Notes: generated by a model from the sequence alone, not told the origin. DNA of 64,000 bases from Oryzobacter faecalis (GCF_046764005.1 NZ_JBKOFW010000003.1:1-64000), one strand, 5' to 3'. Positions 24,660 to 37,189 are shown, numbered from the stretch's first letter. Made by a program: numbers and translations.

Positions 24660-27600
24660 TCAGCCGACCGAGAGCGGGTCCGCCGAGCCGGTGGGCCCGC
24701 TCGCCGGTGGGAGCACCGCCGCGAGGTCGCGCCGCTCGACCGGCGTCGCGGGCCGCCGCGCGGTCAGCCGGATCACGGACGCCTCGTCGGCGAGGCGCCG
24801 CGCCTCCGTCGCGTCGTCCCGCCGGGCAGCCACCCGGGCGAGCCCCTCGAGGGCGGCGGCGACGAGGGCGCCCTCACCGGTCGACCGCCCCGTCACGAGG
24901 GCCTCCTCGAGGCGGTCGGCGGCTCGGTCGAGCTCGCCGTCCTCCTCGTCGCACCGGGCGACGCCGACCACCGCGAGCCCCTGCGGAACAGGTGTGCCGA
25001 GCCGGCCGAAGCCTTCCGCGGCCTCGGAGAAGAGGGGGCGAGCCTCGTCGAACCGCTCGTCGCTCCAGGCCAGGAGACCGCGTCCGTACGCGGCGAGGAC
25101 GACACCCGCCCCGTCGCCGACCTCGTCGGAGGCCTTCGCGGCCCGGGCGAAGGCGTCGAGGGCGCCGTCACGGTCACCGAGGTGGAGGCGGGCCACGCCG
25201 AGGTCGGCGAGCGCCCACTGGACGGTGTTGAAGATCCCCGCGCCGGTGGCGACGTCGATCGCCTCGAGGAGGACCCGGGCCCCGTCCTCGTAGCGTCCGA
25301 ACTGACGCAGGCCCCAGCCGAGGTGGTACAGGATCGCCGAGAGCCCCCACGGGTCGTCGAGGCGGCGGAACGCGGTCGCCGTGGTCGTGCCCGTGGCCAC
25401 GGCCGTCTCCTCGTCACCGCCCTTGAGGGCGGTCTCCATCCGCACGAAGCCGATGACGGCCCGTCCCCACGGGTCGTCGTCGGTCGTGAACCGCGCCTCG
25501 GCCTCGGCCAGGAGACGCCGGGAGCGCTCGGGTTCGGCCCCCGTCACGCCTTCCACGGCAAGAAGCACGCGCGACAGCGCTGCTCGCGACGCATCACCGA
25601 CCTCGTCGAAGAGCCGCAGGCTCTCGGCCGCCGTCTCGGCGCACCGGGGGCTGGGGTGGACGAGGCAGGCGCGGGGCCGCTCGACGAGCGAGACCGCCTG
25701 CAACGCACGGGCCCTGGCCTCGGCACCTCCTCCCTCCAGGCGCAGCACGCGGTCGAGCGTCTCGCGCCCCTCGAGGTGGCGACCCAGGTGCCAGAAGAGT
25801 CCGAGCGCCCCGGCCATCGAGAGCGCGGCGTCGGCCTCGTCGTGGTCGACCCACCAGGACATCGCCGCCCTGATGTTCGGCTGCTCGGCCCGCAGCATGC
25901 GGAGGGCGTCGCGCTGTCCGTGCCCGCGCAGCCCGTGGTCGCCCTCCTGGGTCACGCGCAGGAAGTGCTGGGCGTGGCGTCGAGCCACGCGGTCCTCGAG
26001 GCCCGCGGCAGCCAGCCGTTCCCGCGCGTACTCCCGCAGGGTCTCGAGCATCCGGTAGCGGGTGGTGGCGCCGGGCTCGACGACGAGGAGCGAGCGCTCG
26101 ACGAGCCGGCCCATGGTGTCGAGGACGGCCGCCGCGGACAGGTCGTCGTCATCGAGGACCTCCTCCGCGGCCCGCAGGGTCCAGCCGCCCCGGAAGACCG
26201 AGAGGCGGTCGAAGACGGTTCGCTGCGTCTCGTCGAGGAGCCCGTAGCTCCAGTCGACGGTGGCGCGCAGGGTCTGCTGGCGCGACTCGGCCGTCCGCGC
26301 CCCGGCGGTCAGCAGCTCGAAGCGACGCCCCAGGCGCGTGGCGATCTCACCGGGTGACATGGTCGAGACGCGCGCAGCGGCCAGCTCGATGGCCAGCGGC
26401 AGCCCGTCGAGGGCCCGGGCGATCCGGGCCACGGCCCGGAGGTCGTCCTCGGGCAGGACCATCCCGGGCCGCAGCATCCGGGCCCGCTCGGCGAACAGGG
26501 TCGCCGCCGGGTAGCGCAGGACGTCGGCGGCGGGGGTGCCCTCGGGGGGTACCGCGAGGGGGTGGACGAGCAGCTGGAGCTCGTCGGGCACCGCGAGCGC
26601 CTCACGGCTGGTCGCGAGCACCGTGAGCCCTTCCGAGCGCCCGAGCAGCTCGTCGACCAGCGTGGCGACCGCGTCGACGAGGTGCTCGCAGTTGTCCACG
26701 AGCAGGAGGACCCGGCGGTGCTCCAGGAACCGCGCGAGGCGGACGCGGACGTCACGCTCGGCGGCGGCGCCGTCGAGGGGGACGCCGAGCGCCTCGGCGA
26801 CGGTCGCGGGGACGTGGGTGGCGTCCGCGACGGGAGCGAGCCGCACGCCGACGGCGCCGTCCGGGAACGCGTCGCGCGCGCGGATGGCGCCGGCCAGGGC
26901 GAGCGAGGTCTTGCCGGCGCCTCCCGGGCCGACGAGGGTCACCAGCCGCTCGCTCGTGAGCAGTCCCTCGAGCTCGGCCAGCTGCTCGTCACGACCGAGC
27001 AGGGGCCGCGCGACCGTGGGCAGCGACCCCGGGGCGTCCCGCACCTCGGTCAGGCGGCTGCGGGCCGGCCCCGGCAGGCCGCCGGGAAGGAGGGCGGAGC
27101 CGCCGGTGGGCCCCGCCAGGGCCGCATCCTGGCGCAGGACCTGCTCGTGGAGCGCCCTCAGCGACCCGGAGGGCTCCAGACCGAGCTCGTCGTCGAGGAC
27201 GGTGCGGGTGCGGGTGAACACCTCGAGGGCCTCGGCCTGCCGCCCACCGCGGTACAGCGCCGTCATCAGCTGTCCCGCCAGGGCCTCGAGCGTCGGGTCG
27301 GCCGCCACGACCGGCTCGAGGTCGGTGGCGACCTCCGTGTGCCGTCCCAGCGCCAGGGCCAGCTGCGCCCGCTCGGTGAGGGCGGCCAGACGCAGTCCGG
27401 TGAGCCGCGAGGCCTCCTGTCGCGCCCACGCCTCGGTGGGGAAGTCGGCGAGTGGCTCACCGACCCAGAGGGCCAGTGCCTCGTCGTAGACGGCGAGCCC
27501 GACCTCGGCCGCGTCGTCGCGGGGACCCGCCGCCGCGTCGCGTGCGCCACGCAGCATGGTCGCGAAGCGGGCGGCGTCGATCGCCTGTTCGTCGACGTCG

Positions 27601-27881
27601 AGGCGGTACCCGGCGTGGTCGCGCGTGACCGGGGGGACCCCGTGCGCGGTCAGCGCCCGGCGCAGCTTCGACACCCGGATCTGCAGGGCGTTCACGGGGT
27701 CGACCGGCAGCGACGTCTCCGACCACAGCCGGTCGATCAGCGTGCTCGCCGGGACGGAGCGCCCCGGTGACAGCAGGAGCAGGACGAGGAGGGCGCGTTC
27801 CGCACCGCCGGGCAGCCGGGCGGGCTGACCGTCGACGAGGATCTCCGTGGGTCCCAGCAACCGGAACCGGACGTCGTCCAC
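24660..27881 (-). CDS. AfsR/SARP-type transcriptional regulator with NB-ARC ATPase and TPRs
   Basis: 1073 residues, large but normal for the AfsR class. Residues 1-96 are an OmpR-like winged helix, 97-255 the BTAD domain that completes the SARP activator, 290-560 an STAND/NB-ARC ATPase with P-loop GPGGAGKTS (318-326) and Walker B-like VLLLVDNCEH, and the rest consists of TPR-like helical repeats for ligand or protein sensing. GTG start. Such proteins activate secondary metabolism or stress genes, but no biosynthetic cluster is adjacent. It converges with the MFS exporter gene with no gap for a terminator. Confidence 0.92.
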   Translation of the reverse strand: MDDVRFRLLGPTEILVDGQPARLPGGAERALLVLLLLSPGRSVPASTLIDRLWSETSLPVDPVNALQIRVSKLRRALTAHGVPPVTRDHAGYRLDVDEQAIDAARFATMLRGARDAAAGPRDDAAEVGLAVYDEALALWVGEPLADFPTEAWARQEASRLTGLRLAALTERAQLALALGRHTEVATDLEPVVAADPTLEALAGQLMTALYRGGRQAEALEVFTRTRTVLDDELGLEPSGSLRALHEQVLRQDAALAGPTGGSALLPGGLPGPARSRLTEVRDAPGSLPTVARPLLGRDEQLAELEGLLTSERLVTLVGPGGAGKTSLALAGAIRARDAFPDGAVGVRLAPVADATHVPATVAEALGVPLDGAAAERDVRVRLARFLEHRRVLLLVDNCEHLVDAVATLVDELLGRSEGLTVLATSREALAVPDELQLLVHPLAVPPEGTPAADVLRYPAATLFAERARMLRPGMVLPEDDLRAVARIARALDGLPLAIELAAARVSTMSPGEIATRLGRRFELLTAGARTAESRQQTLRATVDWSYGLLDETQRTVFDRLSVFRGGWTLRAAEEVLDDDDLSAAAVLDTMGRLVERSLLVVEPGATTRYRMLETLREYARERLAAAGLEDRVARRHAQHFLRVTQEGDHGLRGHGQRDALRMLRAEQPNIRAAMSWWVDHDEADAALSMAGALGLFWHLGRHLEGRETLDRVLRLEGGGAEARARALQAVSLVERPRACLVHPSPRCAETAAESLRLFDEVGDASRAALSRVLLAVEGVTGAEPERSRRLLAEAEARFTTDDDPWGRAVIGFVRMETALKGGDEETAVATGTTTATAFRRLDDPWGLSAILYHLGWGLRQFGRYEDGARVLLEAIDVATGAGIFNTVQWALADLGVARLHLGDRDGALDAFARAAKASDEVGDGAGVVLAAYGRGLLAWSDERFDEARPLFSEAAEGFGRLGTPVPQGLAVVGVARCDEEDGELDRAADRLEEALVTGRSTGEGALVAAALEGLARVAARRDDATEARRLADEASVIRLTARRPATPVERRDLAAVLPPASGPTGSADPLSVG

Positions 27882-27952
27882 TCACTCTCCGCTCTCGAGC
27901 CGTGGGGGCCATGCTTCCTCGCCACGAGCGGACCGGCAATGGTCCTGGTGGG

Positions 27953-28630
27953 TCAGGCGGGTGCCTGCCCTGCCGGCTCGCGTCCGTCGGCTGCGGTCCG
28001 TCGCAGGACGGCGAGCGTGACCATGACGCCGACGATCGTGAGGGGCCACCCCAGGGCGATCTTGGCGAGGGCGAGGAGCCCGGCCTCGTCGGCACCGTAG
28101 AGCAGGCTCCCGACGCCCGCCCGCAGGGCGTACACCGCGGACCAACCGAAGGTGAGGGCCGCGAAGGCCCGGCGGAGCCGGCGGTCACGTCGCCAGGCCG
28201 TGCCGGTGCGGAACAGCCAGGCGTGGATGACGCCGACGAGGGGCCGACCGGTGAGGACCGACACGGCGAACGCCACGGCCCAGGCCGCGTCGACCCAGAT
28301 CCCGGGCCGGAAGAAGTCCCGGGCCTCGCCGGACGCCGAGGCGAACGCGGTGGCGACCGCGAGCCCCACGATGCCGCGGAGGGCCTGCTTGAGCGTCTCC
28401 CTCCGGACGAGGCGCACGAGGACGAGCGCGAGGCCCACGGCGCCGGCCGCGACGACGGACCATCGCAGGGCCACGGTCGCGGGCTGCGTCGTCCGGGCGA
28501 GGGCGTTGGTCGCCACGAAGACGATCGGGGGCAGGGCGCCGTCGAGGGCGCCGCGCCAGCCGCCCACGAGGGCGGCCAGCCGGGTGTCGGAGAGTCGGAG
28601 GGGGAGGGCGGCGGCGGTGTCGGTGCTCAC
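27953..28630 (-). CDS. DUF3159 family membrane protein
   Basis: 225 residues with about five or six hydrophobic segments. The LALVLVRLVRRETLKQALRGI and GEARDFFRPGIWVDAAWAV stretches and the paired helices match DUF3159, a family of unknown role widespread in actinobacteria. I take the GTG at 28630 with GGAGC 9 nt upstream. It lies 99 bp downstream of copA on the same strand and may be read from the same transcript, but nothing ties it to copper. Confidence 0.75.
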   Translation of the reverse strand: MSTDTAAALPLRLSDTRLAALVGGWRGALDGALPPIVFVATNALARTTQPATVALRWSVVAAGAVGLALVLVRLVRRETLKQALRGIVGLAVATAFASASGEARDFFRPGIWVDAAWAVAFAVSVLTGRPLVGVIHAWLFRTGTAWRRDRRLRRAFAALTFGWSAVYALRAGVGSLLYGADEAGLLALAKIALGWPLTIVGVMVTLAVLRRTAADGREPAGQAPA

Positions 28631-28729
28631 GGGGGGTGCTCCTGGGGGACGGGCGAGGGTGGGTGGGGGGACGGTGGCCGGGCCGGCGACGGCCGGTGCG
28701 GCCCGCGGTTGCGCGGGCCGCACCGGCGG

Positions 28730-32011
<3,282 letters not shown>

Positions 32012-32063
32012 GCCGGCTCCTCGATGGGTTCGGTCGGGTCGTGGACCACGGTCGGGCCAGGCA

Positions 32064-32092
32064 CTGTCCGGCCCCTGTCCGCCCCGTGTCCG
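32064..32092 (-). promoter_or_regulatory. Triple CGGACA direct repeat upstream of copA
   Basis: On the plus strand CTGTCCG (32064), CTGTCCG (32075) and GTGTCCG (32086) recur at exactly 11 bp. Read toward copA this is CGGACAC, CGGACAG, CGGACAG. The same motif with the same spacing and orientation occurs before three neighbouring genes, so a shared regulator is likely. Confidence 0.65.
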
Positions 32093-32217
32093 GGCCGGAC
32101 CGGGCCGGACGGTCACGGACGCGACCGTGCGCCCCACGTGGGCCTTCGAACCGGACCCACCCGTCGCAGGGTGGTGGCCGGGCCCCTTCGGCTCGCCGTG
32201 GGGCGCACGGTGGGTGC

Positions 32218-32424
32218 TCAGGAGCGCAGGCTGTAGCCGGCCTCCTCGACCGCGGTACGGACGCTGTCCGTGGGGACGACGCGGTCGGCGGTGACGACGA
32301 GTGCCCCGGTGGTGAGGTCGACGCCGACGGCGGTCACGCCCTCGATGGCGTCGACCTCCTCGGTGACGGAGCGGACGCAGTGGTCACAGGTCATGCCGAC
32401 GACGGTGTAGGTCTGGCTGTTCAT
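32218..32424 (-). CDS. copZ: Heavy-metal-associated domain chaperone
   Basis: 68 residues, a single ferredoxin-like HMA domain with VVGMTCDHCVRSV (metal-binding CxxC). It would carry Cu(I) in the cytosol to the adjacent CopA. AAGGAAA lies 9 nt before the ATG. It is upstream of copA on the same strand, but the 206-bp gap holds the copA repeats, so copA probably has its own promoter as well. Confidence 0.9.
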   Translation of the reverse strand: MNSQTYTVVGMTCDHCVRSVTEEVDAIEGVTAVGVDLTTGALVVTADRVVPTDSVRTAVEEAGYSLRS

Positions 32425-32501
32425 GGCGGTGGTTTCCTTCCTTGAGGGGGTGCCGGCGGTCGCCGGCGGTCGACGACGGGTGTCGTGACGTCGGGTGGGT
32501 G

Positions 32502-33953
32502 TCAGCCGACGGTGGCCGGGGCCGGCTCGTCCGCGACGGTCGTCGCAGGACGCGGGGTGCGCAGCCAGGCGGCGGCCAGGGCGGCCCCCGCGACGGCGAT
32601 GGCGGCAGCACCGACGAGGCCGGCGGAGAAGCCGTCCGTCAGGGCGGTGGTGTCGGCGTGGTGGCCGGCGCCGAACGCGGCGGCCACGACGGTCATGGCG
32701 GCCAGCCCGAGGGCGGAGCCGACCTGGTAGCTGGTGTTGACGATGCCGGAGGCGAGGCCGCCCTCCTCGGGGGCCGCCGACGACAGGGCCAGGCCGAGCG
32801 ACGGGATGAACGCCATGGCCATGCCGGCAGCGGTGACGAGCGACGCCGGGAGGACGTCGACGGTGAAGCTGCCGTCGGGGCGGATCGCCGCGAGCCACAG
32901 GAGACCGGCGCCGAGGGTGGCGAGGCCGGCGACCGTCATCGCCTTCGGGCCGAAGCGACCGATGAGACGCGGCGCCACCGCGATCATCCCGACCATGATC
33001 GTGACCGTCAGGGGCAGCAGGGCGGCACCGCTCGCGAACGCGCCCAGGCCGAGCACCTGCTGGAGGTAGAGGTTCACGAAGAAGAACATCGGGATCCACG
33101 CCGCACCGAGCATGAACTGGGCGGCGTTGGCGGCGGCGAGGTTCGGGGTCCGGAAGATGCCCAGGCGCATGAGCGGCTGCGCCGCACGGGCCTGGCGCCA
33201 CACGAACAGCGCGAGGAGGGCAAGGCCACCGAGGCCCGTGGCGAGCGTCGTGGTCGAGGTCCAGCCCGCCTCGGGCGCGCTCACGACGCCGAACACGACC
33301 GACGCCAGCCCACCGGTGACGGTGGCGGCTCCCACGAGGTCGAGCGAGCCGCGGCGGGTGGCTCCCTTCGGCATCGCTCCCGGCGTCAGCGCGATGACCG
33401 CGACGGCGAGGGGGACGTTGACGAAGAAGACCCAGGGCCAGCTCGCGTACTCGGTGAGCACGCCACCGAGGAAGACGCCGGCGGTGCCGCCGGCCGGGGC
33501 CGCCGCGCCATAGAGCGCGAGGGCCTTGGTCAGCTCCTTCGGCGAGCCGCCGAAGATCGTGAACAGGAGGGTGAGCGCCGACGGGGCGATGAGCGCCGCC
33601 CCGGCGCCCTGGACGGCCCGCCCGACGAGCTCGACGGTGACGGTGTCGGCCAGGCCCGCCGCGAGCGACCCCACGGCGAGGACCGTCCAGCCGGCGCCGA
33701 AGACCCGTCGCGCCCCCAGGAGGTCCGAGAGCCGGCCGCCGAGGAGGAGGAGTCCGCCGAAGGCGACGACGTAGGCGTTGAAGACCCAGCTGAGGTCCTG
33801 GGGGGTGAAGCCGAGGTCGGCCTGCATCTCCGGCAGGGCGACCCCGATGATCGACGTGTCCATGATGACCATGAACTGCGCGGCGGCGATGAGCCCCAGG
33901 GCCAGCCAGCGTCGGCTGTTCGGGCTCCCCGCGGGGGATGGGGTGGGGGTCAT
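32502..33953 (-). CDS. EmrB/QacA-type MFS drug exporter
   Basis: 483 residues with about 14 helices. Family motifs: MDTSIIGVALPEMQADLG in helix 1, GGRLSDLLGARRV (motif A), and a VFFVNVPLA segment in the drug exporter branch. It pumps hydrophobic or cationic compounds out by proton antiport. Start at the ATG at 33953 (AAAGAGA upstream); two earlier in-frame starts exist. It lies 77 bp upstream of copZ, inside the metal island, with a CGGACA-type repeat 74-101 bp upstream, so it is probably part of the same regulon although its substrate may not be a metal. Confidence 0.88.
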   Translation of the reverse strand: MTPTPSPAGSPNSRRWLALGLIAAAQFMVIMDTSIIGVALPEMQADLGFTPQDLSWVFNAYVVAFGGLLLLGGRLSDLLGARRVFGAGWTVLAVGSLAAGLADTVTVELVGRAVQGAGAALIAPSALTLLFTIFGGSPKELTKALALYGAAAPAGGTAGVFLGGVLTEYASWPWVFFVNVPLAVAVIALTPGAMPKGATRRGSLDLVGAATVTGGLASVVFGVVSAPEAGWTSTTTLATGLGGLALLALFVWRQARAAQPLMRLGIFRTPNLAAANAAQFMLGAAWIPMFFFVNLYLQQVLGLGAFASGAALLPLTVTIMVGMIAVAPRLIGRFGPKAMTVAGLATLGAGLLWLAAIRPDGSFTVDVLPASLVTAAGMAMAFIPSLGLALSSAAPEEGGLASGIVNTSYQVGSALGLAAMTVVAAAFGAGHHADTTALTDGFSAGLVGAAAIAVAGAALAAAWLRTPRPATTVADEPAPATVG

Positions 33954-34026
33954 GGTGGTCTCTTTCGTGACGATGGCCGTGGGTCGGCCGGTTGTCGTCA
34001 CGGTCCGCGGACGGCCTGTTCGGGCA

Positions 34027-34054
34027 CTGTCCGGGTTCTGTCGGCCCTGGTCCG
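34027..34054 (-). promoter_or_regulatory. CGGACA-type direct repeats upstream of the MFS exporter
   Basis: CTGTCCG (34027), CTGTCGG (34038) and a degenerate TGGTCCG (34048) on the plus strand; the first two are 11 bp apart. Same orientation relative to the gene as at copA. Confidence 0.55.
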
Positions 34055-34059
34055 GCCGG

Positions 34060-34290
34060 TCAGGCGCTCACGTCGGCGGACGCGTCGCCGACGACGCGCG
34101 CGTCGATGCCGCTGCGCGCCAGCACGTCGAGGACGTCGGAAAGGGTCATCGAGCCGTGCAGCCGCACGAGGTGGCGGTCGGCGTCGGCGACGACCCGCTC
34201 CACGCCGGGGACGTCACGGAGGCGCGCGGTCACGTCGCGCACGCAGCCGCGGCAGCCCATGCCCGCGACGAGCAGGGTCAGCTCAGGCAT
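34060..34290 (-). CDS. Small HMA-domain protein with GMGCRGC site
   Basis: 76 residues, an HMA fold with VAGMGCRGCVRDV. The usual GMTCxxC Thr is replaced by Gly, which could alter metal affinity or partner. Likely a metallochaperone distinct from the CopZ-like gene at 32218. ATG at 34290 follows GGAGGA. It is 106 bp upstream of the exporter gene and carries its own CGGACAG repeat. Confidence 0.85.
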   Translation of the reverse strand: MPELTLLVAGMGCRGCVRDVTARLRDVPGVERVVADADRHLVRLHGSMTLSDVLDVLARSGIDARVVGDASADVSA

Positions 34291-34339
34291 CTGTCCTCCT
34301 GGTCGGATCTTCGGTGTGCTTCCACGGTGCGACGAGGCG

Positions 34340-34357
34340 CTGTCCGGGCGCTGTCCC
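34340..34357 (-). promoter_or_regulatory. CGGACAG direct repeats upstream of the HMA gene
   Basis: CTGTCCG (34340) and CTGTCCC (34351) on the plus strand, 11 bp apart, 50-67 bp upstream of the minus-strand start at 34290. Confidence 0.55.
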
Positions 34358-34406
34358 CCGGAGGGTGCGCCGGCGCGCCGCCGGTCGCACGTCCCCCGTC
34401 CGGGCG

Positions 34407-34424
34407 CGGACAGGGACCGGACAG
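34407..34424 (+). promoter_or_regulatory. CGGACAG direct repeats upstream of the VOC gene
   Basis: CGGACAG (34407) and CGGACAG (34418), perfect copies 11 bp apart, 51-68 bp upstream of the plus-strand ATG at 34475. The motif is flipped together with the gene direction, which argues for function. Confidence 0.65.
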
Positions 34425-34474
34425 CGACCCGGCCCACGCTGGCGGCCACAGACGTCCCTGAGAGGTGGAGACCG

Positions 34475-34924
34475 ATGACGACAACCCGAGCACCCGGCCG
34501 GGTCCTCCAGATGAGGCTCGTCGTGGAGGCGGCCGACTACGACGAGGCGGTGCGGTTCTACCGCGACGTCCTCGGCGCACCCGAGGAGCTCGTCGTCCAC
34601 GGCGACGCCGGCGAGAAGGTCACGATCCTCGACGTCGGCCGCGCCACCCTCGAGATCTCCAACCCCGAGCAGGTCGCGATGATCGACCGGGTCGAGGTCG
34701 GACGGGCCGTGAGCCCCCACCTCCGGGTCGCGTTCGAGGTCGAGGACGCCGACACCGTGACCGCCGAGCTCGCTGCCGCCGGGGCCGGCGTCATCGCCCC
34801 GCCGACGAGGACCCCGTGGGACTCGCTCAACGCGAGGGCCGAAGGCCCCGCCGGGCTGCAGCTGACGGTGTTCCAGGAGCTCGGCGCGGCCGGCTTCCTG
34901 CATGGTTCCACCCGGACGGGGTAG
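34475..34924 (+). CDS. VOC-family (glyoxalase/bleomycin-resistance fold) protein
   Basis: 149 residues. Two beta-alpha-beta-beta-beta modules: MRLVVEAADYDEAVRFYRDVLGAPE, and LRVAFEVEDADTVTAELAAAGA. Metal-ligand positions are only partly conserved, so the reaction (isomerase, dioxygenase or ligand binding) cannot be named. AGAGGTGGAG precedes the ATG. It shares the CGGACAG repeat with the copper genes and is followed by the copper-storage protein after 70 bp, so a role in the metal response is plausible. Confidence 0.8.
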   Translation: MTTTRAPGRVLQMRLVVEAADYDEAVRFYRDVLGAPEELVVHGDAGEKVTILDVGRATLEISNPEQVAMIDRVEVGRAVSPHLRVAFEVEDADTVTAELAAAGAGVIAPPTRTPWDSLNARAEGPAGLQLTVFQELGAAGFLHGSTRTG

Positions 34925-34994
34925 CGATCACCGCAGCCACGGCATCCGAGTGTCGACGACCCCGTCGGCCGCCGCCTCGGCGAAGGAGTCCGCC

Positions 34995-35402
34995 ATGCAC
35001 ACCGTCGACACCATGCTCGAGGCGCACCCGCAGGGTCCGGGCGCCGCCGACCGGGCGACGCTCGCCGACTGCATCCGCGCGTGCCTGGAGTGTGCCCAGG
35101 CGTGTACGGCCTGCGCCGACGCGTGCCTGGCGGAGGAGATGGTCGCCGACCTGGTCCGCTGCATCCGCAGCGATCTCGACTGCGCCGACATCTGCACCGC
35201 CACCGCCGCCGTCCTGTCGCGGCAGACGGCGACCGGTGCCGACGTCACGCGTGCGCTCCTCGAGGCGTGCGCGCAGGCGTGCTCCACGTGCGGCGCGGAG
35301 TGCGAGAGCCACGCGTCGATGCACGACCACTGCCGCGTCTGCGCCGAGGCGTGCCGGCGATGCGAGGCCGCGTGCCGCGCGCTGCTCGCCGCCGCCGGCT
35401 GA
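34995..35402 (+). CDS. Four-helix-bundle copper storage protein (Csp3-like)
   Basis: 135 residues with 18 cysteines and 4 histidines in a four-helix pattern (ADCIRACLECAQACTACADAC, CIRSDLDCADIC, ACAQACSTCGAEC, HCRVCAEACRRCEAAC). CxxxC pairs line the inside of the bundle and bind many Cu(I) ions. No signal peptide, so it is the cytosolic Csp3 type. GAAGGAG precedes the ATG by 8 nt. Located between VOC and the lipoprotein genes in the copper island. Confidence 0.93.
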   Translation: MHTVDTMLEAHPQGPGAADRATLADCIRACLECAQACTACADACLAEEMVADLVRCIRSDLDCADICTATAAVLSRQTATGADVTRALLEACAQACSTCGAECESHASMHDHCRVCAEACRRCEAACRALLAAAG

Positions 35403-35645
35403 GCGGACACGCCCGCACCTGTCGAGATGCGGGACCAGGGGGACCGTCGTCCCCGACAGTGCGGCCGTGAGCGACCACGAGCCGTCCGACGCTGCTCCGC
35501 GCGCCGCGCCCACCGCCCCGCGCGGGGCGCCGACCCGCGGCGCACGACCGGGTGCGCTTCGCCAGGGCCTGACGCAGTGCGGCTGGCACACCCAGCAGCG
35601 CTCGGCGTCCGGCCCGACCGAACGCCCGGGCGGCCGGGGACCGCG

Positions 35646-36542
35646 TCAGTCGGCCACCGGGTCGCCCGCGCGCAACGGCTCGAACGGGGCGCCGGCTCGC
35701 GACACGAGGAGACCCTCCTCCGCGAGGACGATGATCTCGAGCTCGGTGGTGCTGCCGCTGGCCACGAGGGCGGAGGCGCCCGGCGCCACGAGGTCCTCGG
35801 TCCGCCACGCCGTCCCGGTGGCGTCGGCGAGGTGGATGCCGCCGTCGGCGGTGAGGGCGATGACCGCGTTGTCGGCCCGGCTGACGAGCGCCGGTGCCGG
35901 GGATCCCGGGACGGCCGACCAGGTCCGGCCCGCGTCCGCCGAGACCATGACCGACGACTCGGTGCCGGCGACCACGTGCGGGTCACCCGCCGCGCCGGTG
36001 AGCGCCAGCGGCTCGAAGCGGGTCCCGACCTCGCTCCACGTCCGGGCGTCGTCCGTCCGGCGCAGCGCGCCGTCGTAGCCCACCGCGCCGTCGCCGGCGG
36101 CGGTGAGGGCGTGGAAGTCGGACTCGCCTCCCCGGGACAGCGCCGTCCAGGTCTCGCCGCCGTCGCGGGTCTCGATGAGCCCGACGGGCTCGGGGAGGTC
36201 GACGCCCGGCTGCGGGTGCCCCGACGCGTAGTAGTGGCCCGGGCCGACCACGGCGAACCCCATGAGGTCGACGGCCGGCCCGACGCGGGTGAAGGTGCCC
36301 CCGCTGGCGCGGTGCAGGCCGGTGTGCGTCGCGAGCAGCAGGTTCCCTGACCCCGGGTCCTTGCCCAGGCCGTGGACGTGGCCGAGCGAGACCGGGACCT
36401 GCAGCGCCGTCCGGGCCTCCGCGGGCGGGGCGGTCTGCGCCGCGGCCCCGACGGCGTCGTCCTCCGGGGAGCCGGAACACCCCGCTGCGGCGAGGAGCAC
36501 GGCGGCGCTCAGGGCACCGGCGGTGGGGAGCGTCCGCCTCAC
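35646..36542 (-). CDS. BNR/F510-type beta-propeller lipoprotein
   Basis: 298 residues. Signal peptide with lipobox LLAAAGC near residue 22, so it is anchored outside the membrane. The mature part is repeat-rich with Asp-box-like motifs (ETRDGGETWTAL, ARTWSEVG, SADAGRTWSAV) and an opening HVHGLGKDPGSGNLLLATHTG typical of the F510_1955 family often found beside copper genes. Catalysis is unproven. The GTG start overlaps the DUF305 stop (GTGA), so the two lipoproteins are co-translated. Confidence 0.85.
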   Translation of the reverse strand: MRRTLPTAGALSAAVLLAAAGCSGSPEDDAVGAAAQTAPPAEARTALQVPVSLGHVHGLGKDPGSGNLLLATHTGLHRASGGTFTRVGPAVDLMGFAVVGPGHYYASGHPQPGVDLPEPVGLIETRDGGETWTALSRGGESDFHALTAAGDGAVGYDGALRRTDDARTWSEVGTRFEPLALTGAAGDPHVVAGTESSVMVSADAGRTWSAVPGSPAPALVSRADNAVIALTADGGIHLADATGTAWRTEDLVAPGASALVASGSTTELEIIVLAEEGLLVSRAGAPFEPLRAGDPVAD

Positions 36543-37126
36543 CGCAGGAGGTCCTTCATCGTCGCGATCTCCTTCTGCTGCCCGTCGATGACGGCCTGCG
36601 CCAGCGTCCGGACCTCGGCGTCCGTGGTCGTGGACAGCACGTCCCGGGCCATGGTGACGGCGCCCTCGTGGTGGGCGACCATCATCGTGAGCCACTGCCG
36701 GTCGAACGCCTCACCGGTCGCGGCCTCTAGCTCGTCCATGTCGCCCGTGCCCATCATGCCCGGCATCGAGTGGTCCATCGAGCCACCGGTCGGGGCGCCC
36801 CACGACGTGAGCCACCGCCGCATGGTGGCGATCTCCGGGTCCTGGGCCTGACGGATCTGCATCGCGAGGCGCCTCACCTCGGAGGACGCCTGCGCCTCCT
36901 CGCGCAGCGCGAGGTCGGCCATCTCGATGGCCTGCTCGTGGTGCGGGATCATCATCTGGGCGAACATCACGTCGCCCTGGGCGGCCGACGACGGCGCCGA
37001 TGACGCGGAGGACGTCATGCCCGGCATCGACGAGTGGTCCTGGGTGCTGCCACACCCGGCCAGCGCGGCCAGGGCCAGGGTCGCGGCGAGAGCGGTACCG
37101 ATGGTGCGGGCAGGGCGGGACGGCAT
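36539..37126 (-). CDS. DUF305 lipoprotein (CopM-like)
   Basis: 195 residues. Lipobox LAALAGC near residue 25, then Met/His-rich segments and the paired DUF305 motifs MMIPHHEQAIEMA and MMVAHHEGAVTMA, whose His and Met residues can bind copper or silver at the cell surface. SMDHSMPGMMG adds a Met-rich loop. GGAGGAAC precedes the ATG. A TGAAG-type copper box 75-94 bp upstream, inside the end of the preceding ATPase gene, suggests control by the nearby CopR-like regulator. Confidence 0.9.
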   Translation of the reverse strand: MPSRPARTIGTALAATLALAALAGCGSTQDHSSMPGMTSSASSAPSSAAQGDVMFAQMMIPHHEQAIEMADLALREEAQASSEVRRLAMQIRQAQDPEIATMRRWLTSWGAPTGGSMDHSMPGMMGTGDMDELEAATGEAFDRQWLTMMVAHHEGAVTMARDVLSTTTDAEVRTLAQAVIDGQQKEIATMKDLLR

Positions 37127-37189
37127 GGTTCCTCCGGGTGGCGGGAGCAGGGGACCCACCACCTTGCCCGGCTCACCCCGGCATGCCGC

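Noticed and set aside
35404..35410. CGGACAC after the copper-storage gene as another regulon site
   Set aside because: A single half-site with no second copy 11 bp away and no gene start at the right distance.
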